Assembly (NCBI GenBank): GCA_025655455.1
Contig: JAHXIV010000013.1
Location: 124,001 to 188,000, forward strand
Source of the DNA: a gamma proteobacterium symbiont of Taylorina sp.
Lineage (GTDB): Bacteria; Pseudomonadota; Gammaproteobacteria; GRL18
Direction: 5' to 3'
DNA length: 64,000 nt
The position numbers and the translations under genes are program-made. The first letter of the stretch is position 1; each line of letters begins with the position of its first letter. A model generated the notes under the pieces. That model did no database searches, was not told the DNA's origin, and saw only the letters and a list, made by a program, of their open reading frames with translations. Positions 25,542-34,425 of this stretch are shown in pieces.

Positions 25542-27221
25542 TCATTCAATTTTAAAATGCGCCACTAATTCCTGTAAACGTGTAATTTCGCCCACCAGAT
25601 CAATTAAGGCAGCTTCAGTAAATGAAACACCTTCAATAGTCGTGTCAGTTGTTTTACTGATATTTTCAATATTACTATTAATTTCAATGGTTGAAGAAAG
25701 TTGTTGATCAGTAGAGTGTGCAATGCCTGTATTCATCTCATAAATGCTGTTAATGGTTGTTAGAATCGAACTAAGTGCTTCTCCCACCTTACTGGCATGC
25801 TCAACACTACTTTCAGCACCAGATCGACCATTGGTCATTGCACTCACTGACTTTTGTGCCATTTCCTGTAATGCAGCAATCATATCCTGAATTTCATTAG
25901 TTGCATCCTGTGTTTTATGCGCCAGATTCCTGACTTCATCTGCCACAACAGCAAAACCACGACCTGATTCACCTGCCCGTGCCGCCTCAATGGCTGCATT
26001 TAATGCCAGTAGATTGGTTTGCTCTGCAATCCCTCTGATAGTATCCAGTATTGTTCCAATATTATCACTTTTTTCTTCCAGTGACTGAATAGTTTCTTCG
26101 GCATTAACGATTTCTAATGCCAAATCTTTGATTGATTTTAGATTAGCAGCAACAACAATGCCGCCCTGCTCGGCCTGTTCATTTGCCTGCTTAGCTGCTT
26201 TAGCAGCATTGGCTGCATTATTTGCAACCTCCTTAATAGAACCCGTCATATTTTGTATGGACTGCTGAACTTTATTTTTCACCTCAGCCTGTTCATCAAC
26301 AGATTCTTTGGTTAAATCATTAACATGAGTCACTTTCGTCACTGCTTCAGAAATAATCCCTGATGAATCAGTTACCTGTACAACCATATGCTGAATTTTA
26401 CTGGAAAATAAATTAAACGCCCTTGCCAGAGCACTGATTTCATCACTGCTTGAGGAATTAAGACGATGGGTTAAATCTCCCTCACCTTCAGCAATATCAT
26501 TCAGGGCATTAACCGATTCATCTAAACGCCTGGAAATTGAAAATGCTAACATGATACTAAAGCCCATAGCAATAACACCAACTATAATGAGCAAGCTGAT
26601 AATTAAATTCCTGGAAACAACTATTTTTTCCTTAAAATCTCCTGACAGCTCATTAATACTCTGATTGGCCGAAACCACTTCAGTGCTCAAAGTTTCCACC
26701 TTATTCAGACTGGTCGATAATTTTTTAATATTAGTGACTTCACCACTGATATTATCTGTAAATTCCACCAGTTTCTGCACTGTTTCCGATAAGCCAATTA
26801 AGGCTTCGCGACGCATAATTTCTTCAATATCCCCCATGCTGTCAGTCATATCCTGAAGCTCATAGAGTAGGTCGCTTTCAGGAATATCTGCAATCATTTC
26901 TTCTGTGTTTTTGTTAAATTCACCCAAATTAGCTGATATTTGTTTTATTTTCCGTTCAAGAAGTTTCATATTCTGATTAGTGTGACTAATTTCATCAGCC
27001 ACCTTAGACATTTTTTTGCTTATCTTTTCAAGATCCTGATTCACTTTAGAGATATTAGACTTAGTCGTTGTCGAATTGCTGACCCCTATTTCTGATTTTT
27101 TAATAATATCAATAAAACCATTACCTAAGGTACCGAAAGAAAGTGTTGACACTATCATCAGGCCAACCAGCATAACACTTAATATTATGCCTCCGCCTAA
27201 AAGTTTATGTTTGATTGTCAT
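25542..27221 (-). CDS. Methyl-accepting chemotaxis protein
   Basis: A 559-residue membrane receptor. Membrane segment 1 is residues 7-30 and segment 2 about 205-228. The 170-residue periplasmic part between them is predicted helical and coiled-coil, with no recognised ligand domain. A HAMP domain (about 228-282, [26 protein letters not shown]) is followed by the signalling hairpin, whose tip reads [40 protein letters not shown], near residues 390-430. The same-strand gene upstream encodes a soluble double PilJ-domain protein, a possible ligand-sensing partner. No che genes are in the window. Confidence 0.94.
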   Translation of the reverse strand: MTIKHKLLGGGIILSVMLVGLMIVSTLSFGTLGNGFIDIIKKSEIGVSNSTTTKSNISKVNQDLEKISKKMSKVADEISHTNQNMKLLERKIKQISANLGEFNKNTEEMIADIPESDLLYELQDMTDSMGDIEEIMRREALIGLSETVQKLVEFTDNISGEVTNIKKLSTSLNKVETLSTEVVSANQSINELSGDFKEKIVVSRNLIISLLIIVGVIAMGFSIMLAFSISRRLDESVNALNDIAEGEGDLTHRLNSSSSDEISALARAFNLFSSKIQHMVVQVTDSSGIISEAVTKVTHVNDLTKESVDEQAEVKNKVQQSIQNMTGSIKEVANNAANAAKAAKQANEQAEQGGIVVAANLKSIKDLALEIVNAEETIQSLEEKSDNIGTILDTIRGIAEQTNLLALNAAIEAARAGESGRGFAVVADEVRNLAHKTQDATNEIQDMIAALQEMAQKSVSAMTNGRSGAESSVEHASKVGEALSSILTTINSIYEMNTGIAHSTDQQLSSTIEINSNIENISKTTDTTIEGVSFTEAALIDLVGEITRLQELVAHFKIE

Positions 27222-27409
27222 TTTATTTTGTACTCCTAAACCCTAATGAACAGGATCCATCTATAGTCTCTATAGAAACATATCGGCATCAATAAAAAAA
27301 ACTTTAACGGGGAATTAAGATTAATATAATGGGGAAACTTATTGTATTATCCCGGTTTCCGCAACAAGCAGCTGAAGAATCCGGAATTATTATTTGAAAG
27401 GCAGTTAAA

Positions 27410-28345
27410 TTATTTTGCAGCCTCTTTTTCATACATCCCAACAGCTTTATTCATATTTTTTAATAAAGGCAGATTGGTATTGGCCAGTTCAATAATTTTA
27501 TCTTTTGGTATTGCTGCTGTTTTGGGATCAGAAGCAAATGCCACGATGGGTTTGAAATTTTTCCAAAGTCCATCAACCACTCCGAGTTGATCTCTAATCA
27601 CTGCTGATTTTGTACCGGGTAAGCCCAATACATCATCACCATCCAGCAATCCTTTTAAAGTTCTTTCAAACAGGGTATGAGTTTCTAATAAGCTGAGTTT
27701 ATTGTTTTCTACATCATGACCATAGGCAATAAACAAAAATTCCTTACTCATCTTTTGCGTTAACATGCGCTGTTTGCCCGCCAGATTAATGGTAGCAGCC
27801 AGACCCGGAGCAGCTTTTAGACCACCTTTTTTAGCATCTTTTTCATACATGCCAACCGCTTTATTCATATTTTTTAACAGGGGAATATTATTATCAGCAA
27901 GAAAAGCAATATTCTCTTTACTCACCGCTTTATTTTTCAATACATCCTGAACAACAGGATAAAATGCAACCCAGATTGAATCAATTTTATCCAATTGACG
28001 CAAAATACGTTTGCTGGTCGTAGGGGGCAGCTTTAATTCATCACTACCAGTGCGTAAGCCCTTTAATGTTTTATCAAATAAGCCGGATGTTTTTTGTAAA
28101 TTAGACAGATTTTTGTCTGCTTCAACATTCAAGGCAATTAACATAATTTCCTTGCTCATTTTTTGCGTCAACATGCGCTGCTTACCCGACAAATTGAGCA
28201 CTACACCGTATTGGGCAGAACTAGGACCCTCTGAAGAAAATGCCGGAGAGGCTGAAACAGCAAGAAGTAACAGGTAGGAAACCAGCCATACAGAACTGAT
28301 GATAATATTATTTTTTACAACACTTATTTTAAACATAATTAACAC
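27410..28345 (-). CDS. Secreted protein with two PilJ/NarX-type sensor domains
   Basis: About 311 residues (308 if translation starts at the second Met, MFKISVV). It has a signal peptide ending near ASPAFS. Two tandem copies of the type IV pili methyl-accepting chemotaxis N-terminal domain follow. Each begins with L(N/A)GKQRMLTQKMSKE(I/F) (near residues 52 and 190) and ends with a copy of LPLLKNMNKAVGMYEK. There is no membrane anchor after the signal and no signalling module. The DNA of the halves is also clearly similar, so the duplication is internal and fairly recent. It could be a periplasmic sensor that acts through the MCP encoded next, about 190 bases downstream. Confidence 0.85.
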   Translation of the reverse strand: MLIMFKISVVKNNIIISSVWLVSYLLLLAVSASPAFSSEGPSSAQYGVVLNLSGKQRMLTQKMSKEIMLIALNVEADKNLSNLQKTSGLFDKTLKGLRTGSDELKLPPTTSKRILRQLDKIDSIWVAFYPVVQDVLKNKAVSKENIAFLADNNIPLLKNMNKAVGMYEKDAKKGGLKAAPGLAATINLAGKQRMLTQKMSKEFLFIAYGHDVENNKLSLLETHTLFERTLKGLLDGDDVLGLPGTKSAVIRDQLGVVDGLWKNFKPIVAFASDPKTAAIPKDKIIELANTNLPLLKNMNKAVGMYEKEAAK

Positions 28346-28415
28346 CCTCTTGGATAAAGAAAAGACCTGCCAACATCATAAAACAATTGTTTATTAATAT
28401 GCAATTATTTTTCAG

Positions 28416-29135
28416 TTATTTATAATCATTTTCATATAAATCATTCACAGTTGCTTCAATCCACTCTTCTGCACGCTGGTTAATCTGTTTGGTTTTTAAA
28501 TTCTCCGTTTTAATAACAGAACCAATCACCATTTTAATCGTTCCGGCTTTTTTAACATATTGTCCTTTGGGCCAGAATTCACCGGCATTATGAGCAATGG
28601 GCAACACATCAAAACCTGACTGGCTGGCCAGCATGGCACCACCAATTTTATAATCAGGCTTTGCACCGGGTAGTGTCCTTGTCCCTTCCGGGAAAATAAC
28701 CACCCAATTTCCTTCTTCTAACCGTTTTGTGCCCTGAACAGCAATCTGCTTTAAGGCTTTTTTACCGCTGCTTCTATCAATGGCGATTGACTTCATAGTC
28801 GCCAGAGTCCAGCCAAAAAACGGTACCCAGAGCAGCTCTCGTTTTAATATCCAGACTTCCGGTATGAAATATAATTGCAGTACCATGGTTTCCCAGGTGG
28901 ATTGATGCTTGCAAAAGATAATACAAGGCTTATCAGGAATATTTTCCAGGCCGCTGATTTCATATTTCAGGCCGCAAAAGAATGTCAGTACTGACAGACA
29001 AATCTTTGACCAGACTGCAATAATTTGAGAACGATATTGATAGGGTACTGGATAGAGCAGCAAAAAAAGTGCTGTAGCAAAGGGAATGCTTAGCCACATA
29101 AATGCCAGAAATAACGTCGAACGAATAAATCCCAT
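28416..29135 (-). CDS. plsC: 1-acylglycerol-3-phosphate acyltransferase (PlsC family)
   Basis: Inner-membrane acyltransferase making phosphatidic acid. It has 239 residues from the ATG at 29135, which has AGGA at good spacing; the frame is open to 29201 but the extra part lies in repeat copy B. A hydrophobic N-terminus (about residues 5-40) is followed by acyltransferase block I, KHQSTWETM (H, then four residues, then Glu in place of the more usual Asp). Block III is FPEGTRTLPGAKPDYKIGGAMLA. Many proteobacterial members share the HX4E form. It is on the same strand as glyS, about 100 bases downstream. Confidence 0.92.
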   Translation of the reverse strand: MGFIRSTLFLAFMWLSIPFATALFLLLYPVPYQYRSQIIAVWSKICLSVLTFFCGLKYEISGLENIPDKPCIIFCKHQSTWETMVLQLYFIPEVWILKRELLWVPFFGWTLATMKSIAIDRSSGKKALKQIAVQGTKRLEEGNWVVIFPEGTRTLPGAKPDYKIGGAMLASQSGFDVLPIAHNAGEFWPKGQYVKKAGTIKMVIGSVIKTENLKTKQINQRAEEWIEATVNDLYENDYK

Positions 29136-29160
29136 AATAGTCCTGTTTATGTTTGGATAA

Positions 29161-29254
29161 GAGCCGTCAGCAAATAAAACTTTGCCACTGTCGCTTTGCA
29201 AACATATCTACCTGCAAATTAAGACAGTGGTATAGTTTTATGTTTGGATAAGAG
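29161..29254 (+). repeat. Dispersed structured element, copy B (between glyS and plsC)
   Basis: Read on the plus strand: GAGCCGTCAGC, then CCACTGTC paired with GACAGTGG (8 bp, perfect). Inside that is TTTGCA paired with TGCAAA around a loop starting AACAT. It ends with TTTATGTTTGGATAAGAG. That last 18-mer (29237-29254) is repeated exactly at 29146-29163, just outside the other end. The internal end contains the glyS stop codon. This copy points opposite to its flanking genes, unlike the other three. Confidence 0.75.
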
Positions 29255-31325
29255 ACAAATCAGCCACTTGCATAAATTGCCCGCGCAATTGATTAAGCAA
29301 AGCAATTCGGTTGTTTTTCAATGCCTCATCTTCTGCCATCACCATCACATCATCAAAGAATTTATCCACCACGTCTCTTAACTCTGACAGCTGAGTTAAT
29401 GCCTGTGTATATTGAGCATCTGCTAATAGGGGAGTGACCTGTTCAGTCACATAAGAGAGCTGCTCAGCAAGATGCTGTTCGGCCTCTTCCACCAATAAAT
29501 TTTTATCAATCTGTTGCGGCAGTTGCCCTTCTATCTTTTTAAGAATATTAGTAATACGTTTATTGGCTGCTGCCAATGATTCGGATGCTTCCAATTGTTT
29601 AAATTGTGCAACAGCTTCGATGCGACGAGAAAAATCCAGCGGCTGCGCCGGTGCCAAAGCAACAACAGAATCAAAAACATCCGCTGCAATAGACTGATCT
29701 GAAAAATAGCCTTTCAAACGATCAAGCATAAACTGATAAACTGCATCACAAGCTTTATTTGCCTTCACTTCCTCTGGAAAAAGATCAGCCGACTGCTGTA
29801 ATAAGCCCGGTATATCCAGAACCAGTTTATTTTCAATAATGGTTCGCAATAAACCGAGTGCAGCCCTTCTTAATGCAAAGGGATCTTTATCACCTGTCGG
29901 GATCTGGCCTAAGGCAAAAATACCCATCAGGGTATCAATACGTTCAGCAATTGACAGTACCTGACCATTCACAGTGGATGGTGTATTATCACCTGCAAAA
30001 CGCGGCATGTATTGCTCATCCAGAGCTTGAGCCACAGATTGATCCTCTCCGTCATTCAGGGCATAATATCGCCCCATAATACCCTGCAGATCAGGAAACT
30101 CATTGACCATTTCGCTCATTAGATCACATTTAGCTAATTGCGCTGCCCGTTTAGCCTGCACCACATCTGAATTTAATTGACCAGCAATAATTGCAGCGAG
30201 TTGTGTAACACGCTGAGTTTTATCATAAACAGTGCCTAATTTATTTTGAAAAACAACACTTTTTAAACGTTCTAATTTGCTCTGCAGAGGTGTTTTTTTA
30301 TCCTGTGACCAGAAAAAACTGGCATCGGACAAACGCGGACGGATCACCCGCTCATTACCTTCTTTAATTTGTTGCGGATCAGAACTCTCAATATTGCTGA
30401 TAGTAATAAAATAAGGCATCAGCTGACCATTATTATCCACCAGATGAAAATATTTCTGATGTTTTTTCATGGCTGAAATTAAGGCCTCTGACGGTACCTC
30501 AAGAAAATGTTTTTCAAATTCACCAACAATAACCTGCGGCCATTCCACCATACTGGTCACTTCGTCCAGTAAATCAGGATCAATCACTGCTTCTCCACCT
30601 ATATCATCAGCTGCTGCAACAATTTGCTGGAGAATCAGGGTTTGCCGCTTATCAAAATCTGCAATGACTTTACCTTTTTCCTGCAACAGTGCTTCATATT
30701 CCGCAGGTGCTGAAATAGTAATAGAATGAGGATAGTGAAAGCGATGCCCCCTTGTTTTGTTGGAACTGGTCACACTGAGAATCTCAGTTTGAATCATTTC
30801 ATCACCCAGCAATATAATAGCCCAATGCACAGGACGCACGAACATCGCGTCCAGATCTCCCCAGTGCATACGTTTAGGTATAGGAAGTTTGTCCAACGCA
30901 GTCTGAAAGATAGTCGGGATTATTTCCCGACTCTGTCGGCCTTTTTCACTCATAGTATAAGCCAGCCATGCGCCCTTATCTGTTTCCAGTTTCGATAAAT
31001 TTTCCACCTCAACACCGCAGGATTTTGCAAAACCGATAGCAGCTTTTGAAGGGCAGCCTTCTTCATCAAATGCAGCTTGTAGAGCAGGCCCGCGTCTTTC
31101 TATGGATTTGTCTGCCTGAGTGGTATCTAACTGCTTAATAACAATCGCTAAACGACGCGGAGTTGCGTAGGAGTTTATCTCATCATAGTTTAGAGAAGCC
31201 TCAGCAAGCCCTTTGACAATTCCCTGACAAAAGGCTTTTAACAGCCCTTTTAATGCCGTTGGTGGAAGTTCTTCAGTTCCTAATTCAATTAGTAAATCTT
31301 TTTTATCTGCAGCATTGGTTGACAT
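29238..31325 (-). CDS. glyS: Glycyl-tRNA synthetase beta subunit
   Basis: Beta subunit of the alpha2-beta2 glycyl-tRNA synthetase used by most Proteobacteria. It has 695 residues, near the 689 of Escherichia coli. Recognisable regions are LLIELGTEELPPTALKGL at the start, ATPRRLAI, ERRGPAL, GFAKSCGV and MVEWPQVIVGEFEKHFLEVP. MGRYYALNDGEDQSVAQALDEQYMPRFAGD carries the HD-like region, and DPFALRRAALGLLR follows. It lies 25 bases downstream of glyQ. Its last codons and stop lie within an 18-bp sequence duplicated across the adjacent repeat element. Confidence 0.97.
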   Translation of the reverse strand: MSTNAADKKDLLIELGTEELPPTALKGLLKAFCQGIVKGLAEASLNYDEINSYATPRRLAIVIKQLDTTQADKSIERRGPALQAAFDEEGCPSKAAIGFAKSCGVEVENLSKLETDKGAWLAYTMSEKGRQSREIIPTIFQTALDKLPIPKRMHWGDLDAMFVRPVHWAIILLGDEMIQTEILSVTSSNKTRGHRFHYPHSITISAPAEYEALLQEKGKVIADFDKRQTLILQQIVAAADDIGGEAVIDPDLLDEVTSMVEWPQVIVGEFEKHFLEVPSEALISAMKKHQKYFHLVDNNGQLMPYFITISNIESSDPQQIKEGNERVIRPRLSDASFFWSQDKKTPLQSKLERLKSVVFQNKLGTVYDKTQRVTQLAAIIAGQLNSDVVQAKRAAQLAKCDLMSEMVNEFPDLQGIMGRYYALNDGEDQSVAQALDEQYMPRFAGDNTPSTVNGQVLSIAERIDTLMGIFALGQIPTGDKDPFALRRAALGLLRTIIENKLVLDIPGLLQQSADLFPEEVKANKACDAVYQFMLDRLKGYFSDQSIAADVFDSVVALAPAQPLDFSRRIEAVAQFKQLEASESLAAANKRITNILKKIEGQLPQQIDKNLLVEEAEQHLAEQLSYVTEQVTPLLADAQYTQALTQLSELRDVVDKFFDDVMVMAEDEALKNNRIALLNQLRGQFMQVADLSLIQT

Positions 31326-31350
31326 AATTTGTTATTCCGGTTTTTCTATA

Positions 31351-32277
31351 TTAGGCATCTGTTTTAAGCATAGGAAATCCCAATGCCTCACGGCGTTCAT
31401 AATAAGCCCGGGCAACTGCTTTGGACAATCCTCGTACACGACCAATAAAGCGCGCACGTTCTGTCACGGAGATAGCATGACGGGCATCTAATAAGTTAAA
31501 TGCATGAGAAGCCTTGACCATCATTTCATAAGCAGGTAGTGGTAAATTTTCCTCAATCAGACGTTTACTTTCTGCTTCCAGATGATCAAATTGATTAAAC
31601 AGTTCATCAACAGGTGCCTGTTCAAAATTATACGCTGACATTTCCACTTCATTCTGATGGAACACATCGCCATAAGTCACTTTGCCCAGAGATCCATCCG
31701 TCCATACCAGATCGTAAATACTTTTTACATTCTGCAAATACATAGCAATTCGTTCAAGACCGTAGGTGATCTCACCCGTAACCGGTCTGCAGTCCAAACC
31801 ACCAACTTGCTGAAAATAAGTAAACTGTGTTACTTCCATACCATTGAGCCAAACTTCCCAACCTAATCCCCAGGCACCTAAAGTCGGTGATTCCCAGTTA
31901 TCCTCAACAAAACGAATATCATGCACCAGAGGATCAATCCCCAGCATTTTTAAAGATCCCAGATAGAGATCCTGGATTTCCAGAGGAGAGGGTTTAATAA
32001 CTACCTGAAATTGATAGTAATGCTGCAGACGATTAGGATTTTCACCATAGCGACCATCAGTTGGACGACGACATGGCTGTACATATGCCGCACTCCATGG
32101 CTCGGGACCAATAGAACGCAGGAAAGTTGCCGGGTGAAAAGTACCCGCGCCCATTTCCATATCATAAGGTTGTTGTAATACACAGCCTTTTTCAGCCCAA
32201 TAGGTCTGAAGTGCAAGGATGAGTCCCTGAAAGCTTGAAACATCAAATTGGCTGGATGCAGTATTTTTTTCCGGCAT
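31351..32277 (-). CDS. glyQ: Glycyl-tRNA synthetase alpha subunit
   Basis: Catalytic alpha subunit, 308 residues (303 in Escherichia coli). Class II motifs and family regions are intact: [96 protein letters not shown] and [13 protein letters not shown]. It heads the glyQ-glyS unit. Its promoter must lie in the region that also contains the inverted heptanucleotide array (32361-32462). Confidence 0.97.
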   Translation of the reverse strand: MPEKNTASSQFDVSSFQGLILALQTYWAEKGCVLQQPYDMEMGAGTFHPATFLRSIGPEPWSAAYVQPCRRPTDGRYGENPNRLQHYYQFQVVIKPSPLEIQDLYLGSLKMLGIDPLVHDIRFVEDNWESPTLGAWGLGWEVWLNGMEVTQFTYFQQVGGLDCRPVTGEITYGLERIAMYLQNVKSIYDLVWTDGSLGKVTYGDVFHQNEVEMSAYNFEQAPVDELFNQFDHLEAESKRLIEENLPLPAYEMMVKASHAFNLLDARHAISVTERARFIGRVRGLSKAVARAYYERREALGFPMLKTDA

Positions 32278-32360
32278 TGTTTTATCTTATTTTTATGATT
32301 AAGTTAAATGATATTTTCTAAAATAACCTGACATTATACCTTGAAAATTTTTAAAAAAAA

Positions 32361-32462
32361 GTTTTAAGTTTTAAGTGTTAAGTGTTAAGTTAAAAACAAA
32401 GTCAAAAGCCTGTATTTTTACTTAACACTTAACACTTAAAACTTAACACTTAAAACTTAAAA
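32361..32462. repeat. Inverted arrays of a heptanucleotide repeat
   Basis: The right array (32421-32462) is six consecutive 7-mers, CTTAACA or CTTAAAA. The left array (about 32361-32391) is four and a half of the same 7-mers in reverse complement. Unit order is the same from the spacer outward for the first three units. The 30-base spacer would form a loop. The arrays lie between divergent glyQ and the PP-loop gene; the right one ends two bases before the PP-loop start codon, leaving no Shine-Dalgarno sequence. Tandem 7-mers can slip, so copy number may vary. Confidence 0.9.
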
Positions 32463-32464
32463 TT

Positions 32465-33511
32465 ATGAAACAACAACGCAAGGCAGTGGCATTAATATCC
32501 GGAGGTCTGGACTCCATGCTGGCAGTCAGAGTCATCCAGAAACAGGGTATCCATGTTGAAGGCATTAATTTTTTTACCGGCTTTTGTGTGGAAGGCCATA
32601 CTCATGCGATCAGGAAGAAACATCAGCATAAACAGAAACGTAATAACGCCCTCTGGGTAGCAGAACAACTGGGGATTAAACTACATATTGTCGATGTCGT
32701 CGAAGAATATAAGGATATTCTTCTTAACCCTGTACATGGCTATGGAAAAAATGTGAATCCCTGTCTGGATTGTAAAACCTTTATGGTTAAAAAGGCAGTT
32801 GAATGGATTAGAGACCATGATTTTGACTTTATTATTACTGGAGAAGTGGTTGGCCAGCGTCCCATGTCACAGCGCAAAGAAACCATGCCTGTTGTCGCTA
32901 AAGAGTCCGGCAGCAATGATTTACTGGTCAGACCGTTAAGCGCCGGGCAACTACCTGAAACATTACCGGAACGTGAAGGCTGGCTGGATAGAAAAGGCTT
33001 ATTTGATTTTAGCGGTCGCAGCCGAAAACCACAAATGGCACTGGCTGCACAATATGGTTTTGAGGACTATGCCCAGCCTGCTGGCGGCTGTTGTATGCTG
33101 ACCGATGAAAATTATGCTGTTAAATTAAAAGATATGTGGAGCAATCGTCCCAGTCGGGCTTATGAACTGGATGATATTATCATGCTGAAAATGGGACGCC
33201 ACTTTCGTCTGGCACCCAATTTAAAAATAATTATTGGTCGTGAAGAAGGTGAAAACAATTTTATGCAGGGTTATAAAAATCAATTTGTCAGTATCTATCC
33301 AGTCAGTCATAACGGTGCTTTAGCGCTGGTCGATGGGGAATTTAAAAGCGATGAAGAATTACAAACAGCTCTGGCATTAATTGCACGTTATAGTCAGGGG
33401 AAAAATGATCCTCAAGTCACGCTTTGCATACGACAACCCAATGCAGATGAAAAAGAATACACTATTCAACCCATGGCGGTTGATAACATAAAAAAACAGT
33501 GGATTCTTTAA
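32465..33511 (+). CDS. PP-loop ATPase, MnmA/ThiI-like sulfur-transfer family
   Basis: A 348-residue protein with the PP-loop ALISGGLDSMLAV (residues 9-21), which activates a substrate by adenylylation. Cysteines occur in CLDCK (near 100), GFCVEGH and GGCCM (near 216). The middle has FDFIITGEVVGQRPMSQ, as in proteins annotated tRNA (5-methylaminomethyl-2-thiouridylate)-methyltransferase-like. It is not a standard MnmA (no GxxxxCN/C-P-x-C pair at the usual places). It shares a TAATG junction with a TusA-like gene, so a sulfur-relay role is likely. The target, tRNA or another molecule, is unknown. Confidence 0.82.
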   Translation: MKQQRKAVALISGGLDSMLAVRVIQKQGIHVEGINFFTGFCVEGHTHAIRKKHQHKQKRNNALWVAEQLGIKLHIVDVVEEYKDILLNPVHGYGKNVNPCLDCKTFMVKKAVEWIRDHDFDFIITGEVVGQRPMSQRKETMPVVAKESGSNDLLVRPLSAGQLPETLPEREGWLDRKGLFDFSGRSRKPQMALAAQYGFEDYAQPAGGCCMLTDENYAVKLKDMWSNRPSRAYELDDIIMLKMGRHFRLAPNLKIIIGREEGENNFMQGYKNQFVSIYPVSHNGALALVDGEFKSDEELQTALALIARYSQGKNDPQVTLCIRQPNADEKEYTIQPMAVDNIKKQWIL

Positions 33512-33744
33512 TGGAAAATATGATTCAGTTAGATGCACGGCGCTTGTTGTGTCCCCTGCCGGTTATACGTACTCAGGATGCTATTGCCACAATGGTTCCG
33601 GGAGAAACTATTATTGTTACCAGTACTGATCCCGGGGCAAAGGCTGATATTCCTGCCTGGTGTCGTATCAATGGCCATAAAGTCATTGATATTAAAGAAG
33701 AAGATAATGAAATTATCATTAGTATTAAAGTTGCAGCAGGATAA
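33511..33744 (+). CDS. TusA-like sulfur carrier protein
   Basis: A 77-residue protein from the ATG at 33511, which overlaps the previous stop as TAATG. The family motif reads DARRLLCPLPVIRTQDAI, with the persulfide-carrying cysteine in CPLPVI. The remainder (GETIIVTSTDPGAKADIPAWCRINGHKVIDI) is typical of TusA/SirA-like proteins. In sulfur oxidizers such proteins feed cytoplasmic sulfur transfer (for example to Dsr or Hdr proteins); elsewhere they serve tRNA thiolation. The PP-loop gene upstream and the sulfur-globule-like gene downstream suit either role. Confidence 0.9.
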   Translation: MENMIQLDARRLLCPLPVIRTQDAIATMVPGETIIVTSTDPGAKADIPAWCRINGHKVIDIKEEDNEIIISIKVAAG

Positions 33745-33781
33745 CAACTCTAATATATTATTAAAAATATAATATTAATAC

Positions 33782-33810
33782 TTGCTAATATAGAATTTAT
33801 CTAATATACT
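33782..33810 (+). promoter_or_regulatory. Candidate sigma-70 promoter for the sulfur-globule-like gene
   Basis: TTGCTA (33782-33787) and TATACT (33805-33810) are separated by 17 bases, about 85 bases before the start codon. The match to consensus is moderate (4/6 and 5/6) in an A/T-rich region, so chance occurrence is possible. Confidence 0.4.
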
Positions 33811-33896
33811 ACCTAAAACTTATCAATGAATTAAGTTTATAATAAAAAAACACACATTAAATAAACATTAATAAAAAGAATACTGGAGAGTATAAA

Positions 33897-34334
33897 ATGA
33901 AAAAATTAATTATTGCTGCTGCAATCGCAACTTCTGTTGTTTCTTTATCTGCCAATGCATTTTGGGGAGATGATAGTAATTCAAACACAAACTGGAATGG
34001 CCAGGGCTATAACAACATGAACAACAATGCTTATGGCAACGGTTATGGTAATGGCTGGGGTGACGGCAGCATGGACAGCGACATGGATGGTGATGTAGAA
34101 ATCACTATTAAAGCACGTGGTCGTGGTCGCGGCAAAGGTAACACTCGTGGTTCAGCTTATGGAAATGGTTATAGCAACTATAATGGTAATAACAACATGA
34201 ATAACCGTTTCAATGGCTATAATAACTATCAGAACTCTGATGGTGGCTATGGAGGATACCGTCCTTACTACCCAGCACCACGTCCGGTAGCACCTGCCGC
34301 GGCTCCAACTGCAGCAGCACCTGCCGCTAAGTAA
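33897..34334 (+). CDS. Sulfur globule family protein (Gly/Asn/Tyr-rich, secreted)
   Basis: A 145-residue exported protein. The signal peptide MKKLIIAAAIATSVVSLSANA is followed by FWGDDSN, then a Gly/Asn/Tyr-rich body with GDGSMDSDMDGDVEITIKA, RGRGRGKG and an Ala/Pro-rich tail. This architecture (FWG after cleavage, GDG/GDxD stretch, RGRG segment, YRPYYP, Pro/Ala tail) matches the sulfur globule envelope proteins SgpA/SgpB of purple sulfur bacteria and sulfur-oxidizing symbionts. They coat periplasmic sulfur globules. GGAGAG precedes the ATG. A strong bidirectional terminator follows. The composition is biased, so homology should be confirmed; other low-complexity secreted proteins are the alternative. 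Confidence 0.8.
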   Translation: MKKLIIAAAIATSVVSLSANAFWGDDSNSNTNWNGQGYNNMNNNAYGNGYGNGWGDGSMDSDMDGDVEITIKARGRGRGKGNTRGSAYGNGYSNYNGNNNMNNRFNGYNNYQNSDGGYGGYRPYYPAPRPVAPAAAPTAAAPAAK

Positions 34335-34382
34335 GTTATATTCTGAATAAGTCTGATATCATTATCAGCTTAATCCGGAATT

Positions 34383-34425
34383 AAAAAAGCCCCTGACATT
34401 CAATAATGTGTCAGGGGCTTTTTTG
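34383..34425. terminator. Bidirectional terminator after the sulfur-globule-like gene
   Basis: A 10-bp perfect stem, GCCCCTGACA (34389-34398) with TGTCAGGGGC (34409-34418), flanked by A6 and T6. The stop codon of the minus-strand FlhG-like gene (34411-34413) is inside the stem. Confidence 0.92.

Noticed and set aside
32421..32462. Possible CRISPR array
   Set aside because: The units are contiguous 7-mers with no spacers, and there are no cas genes. No other part of the window shows spaced direct repeats of 23-47 bases.
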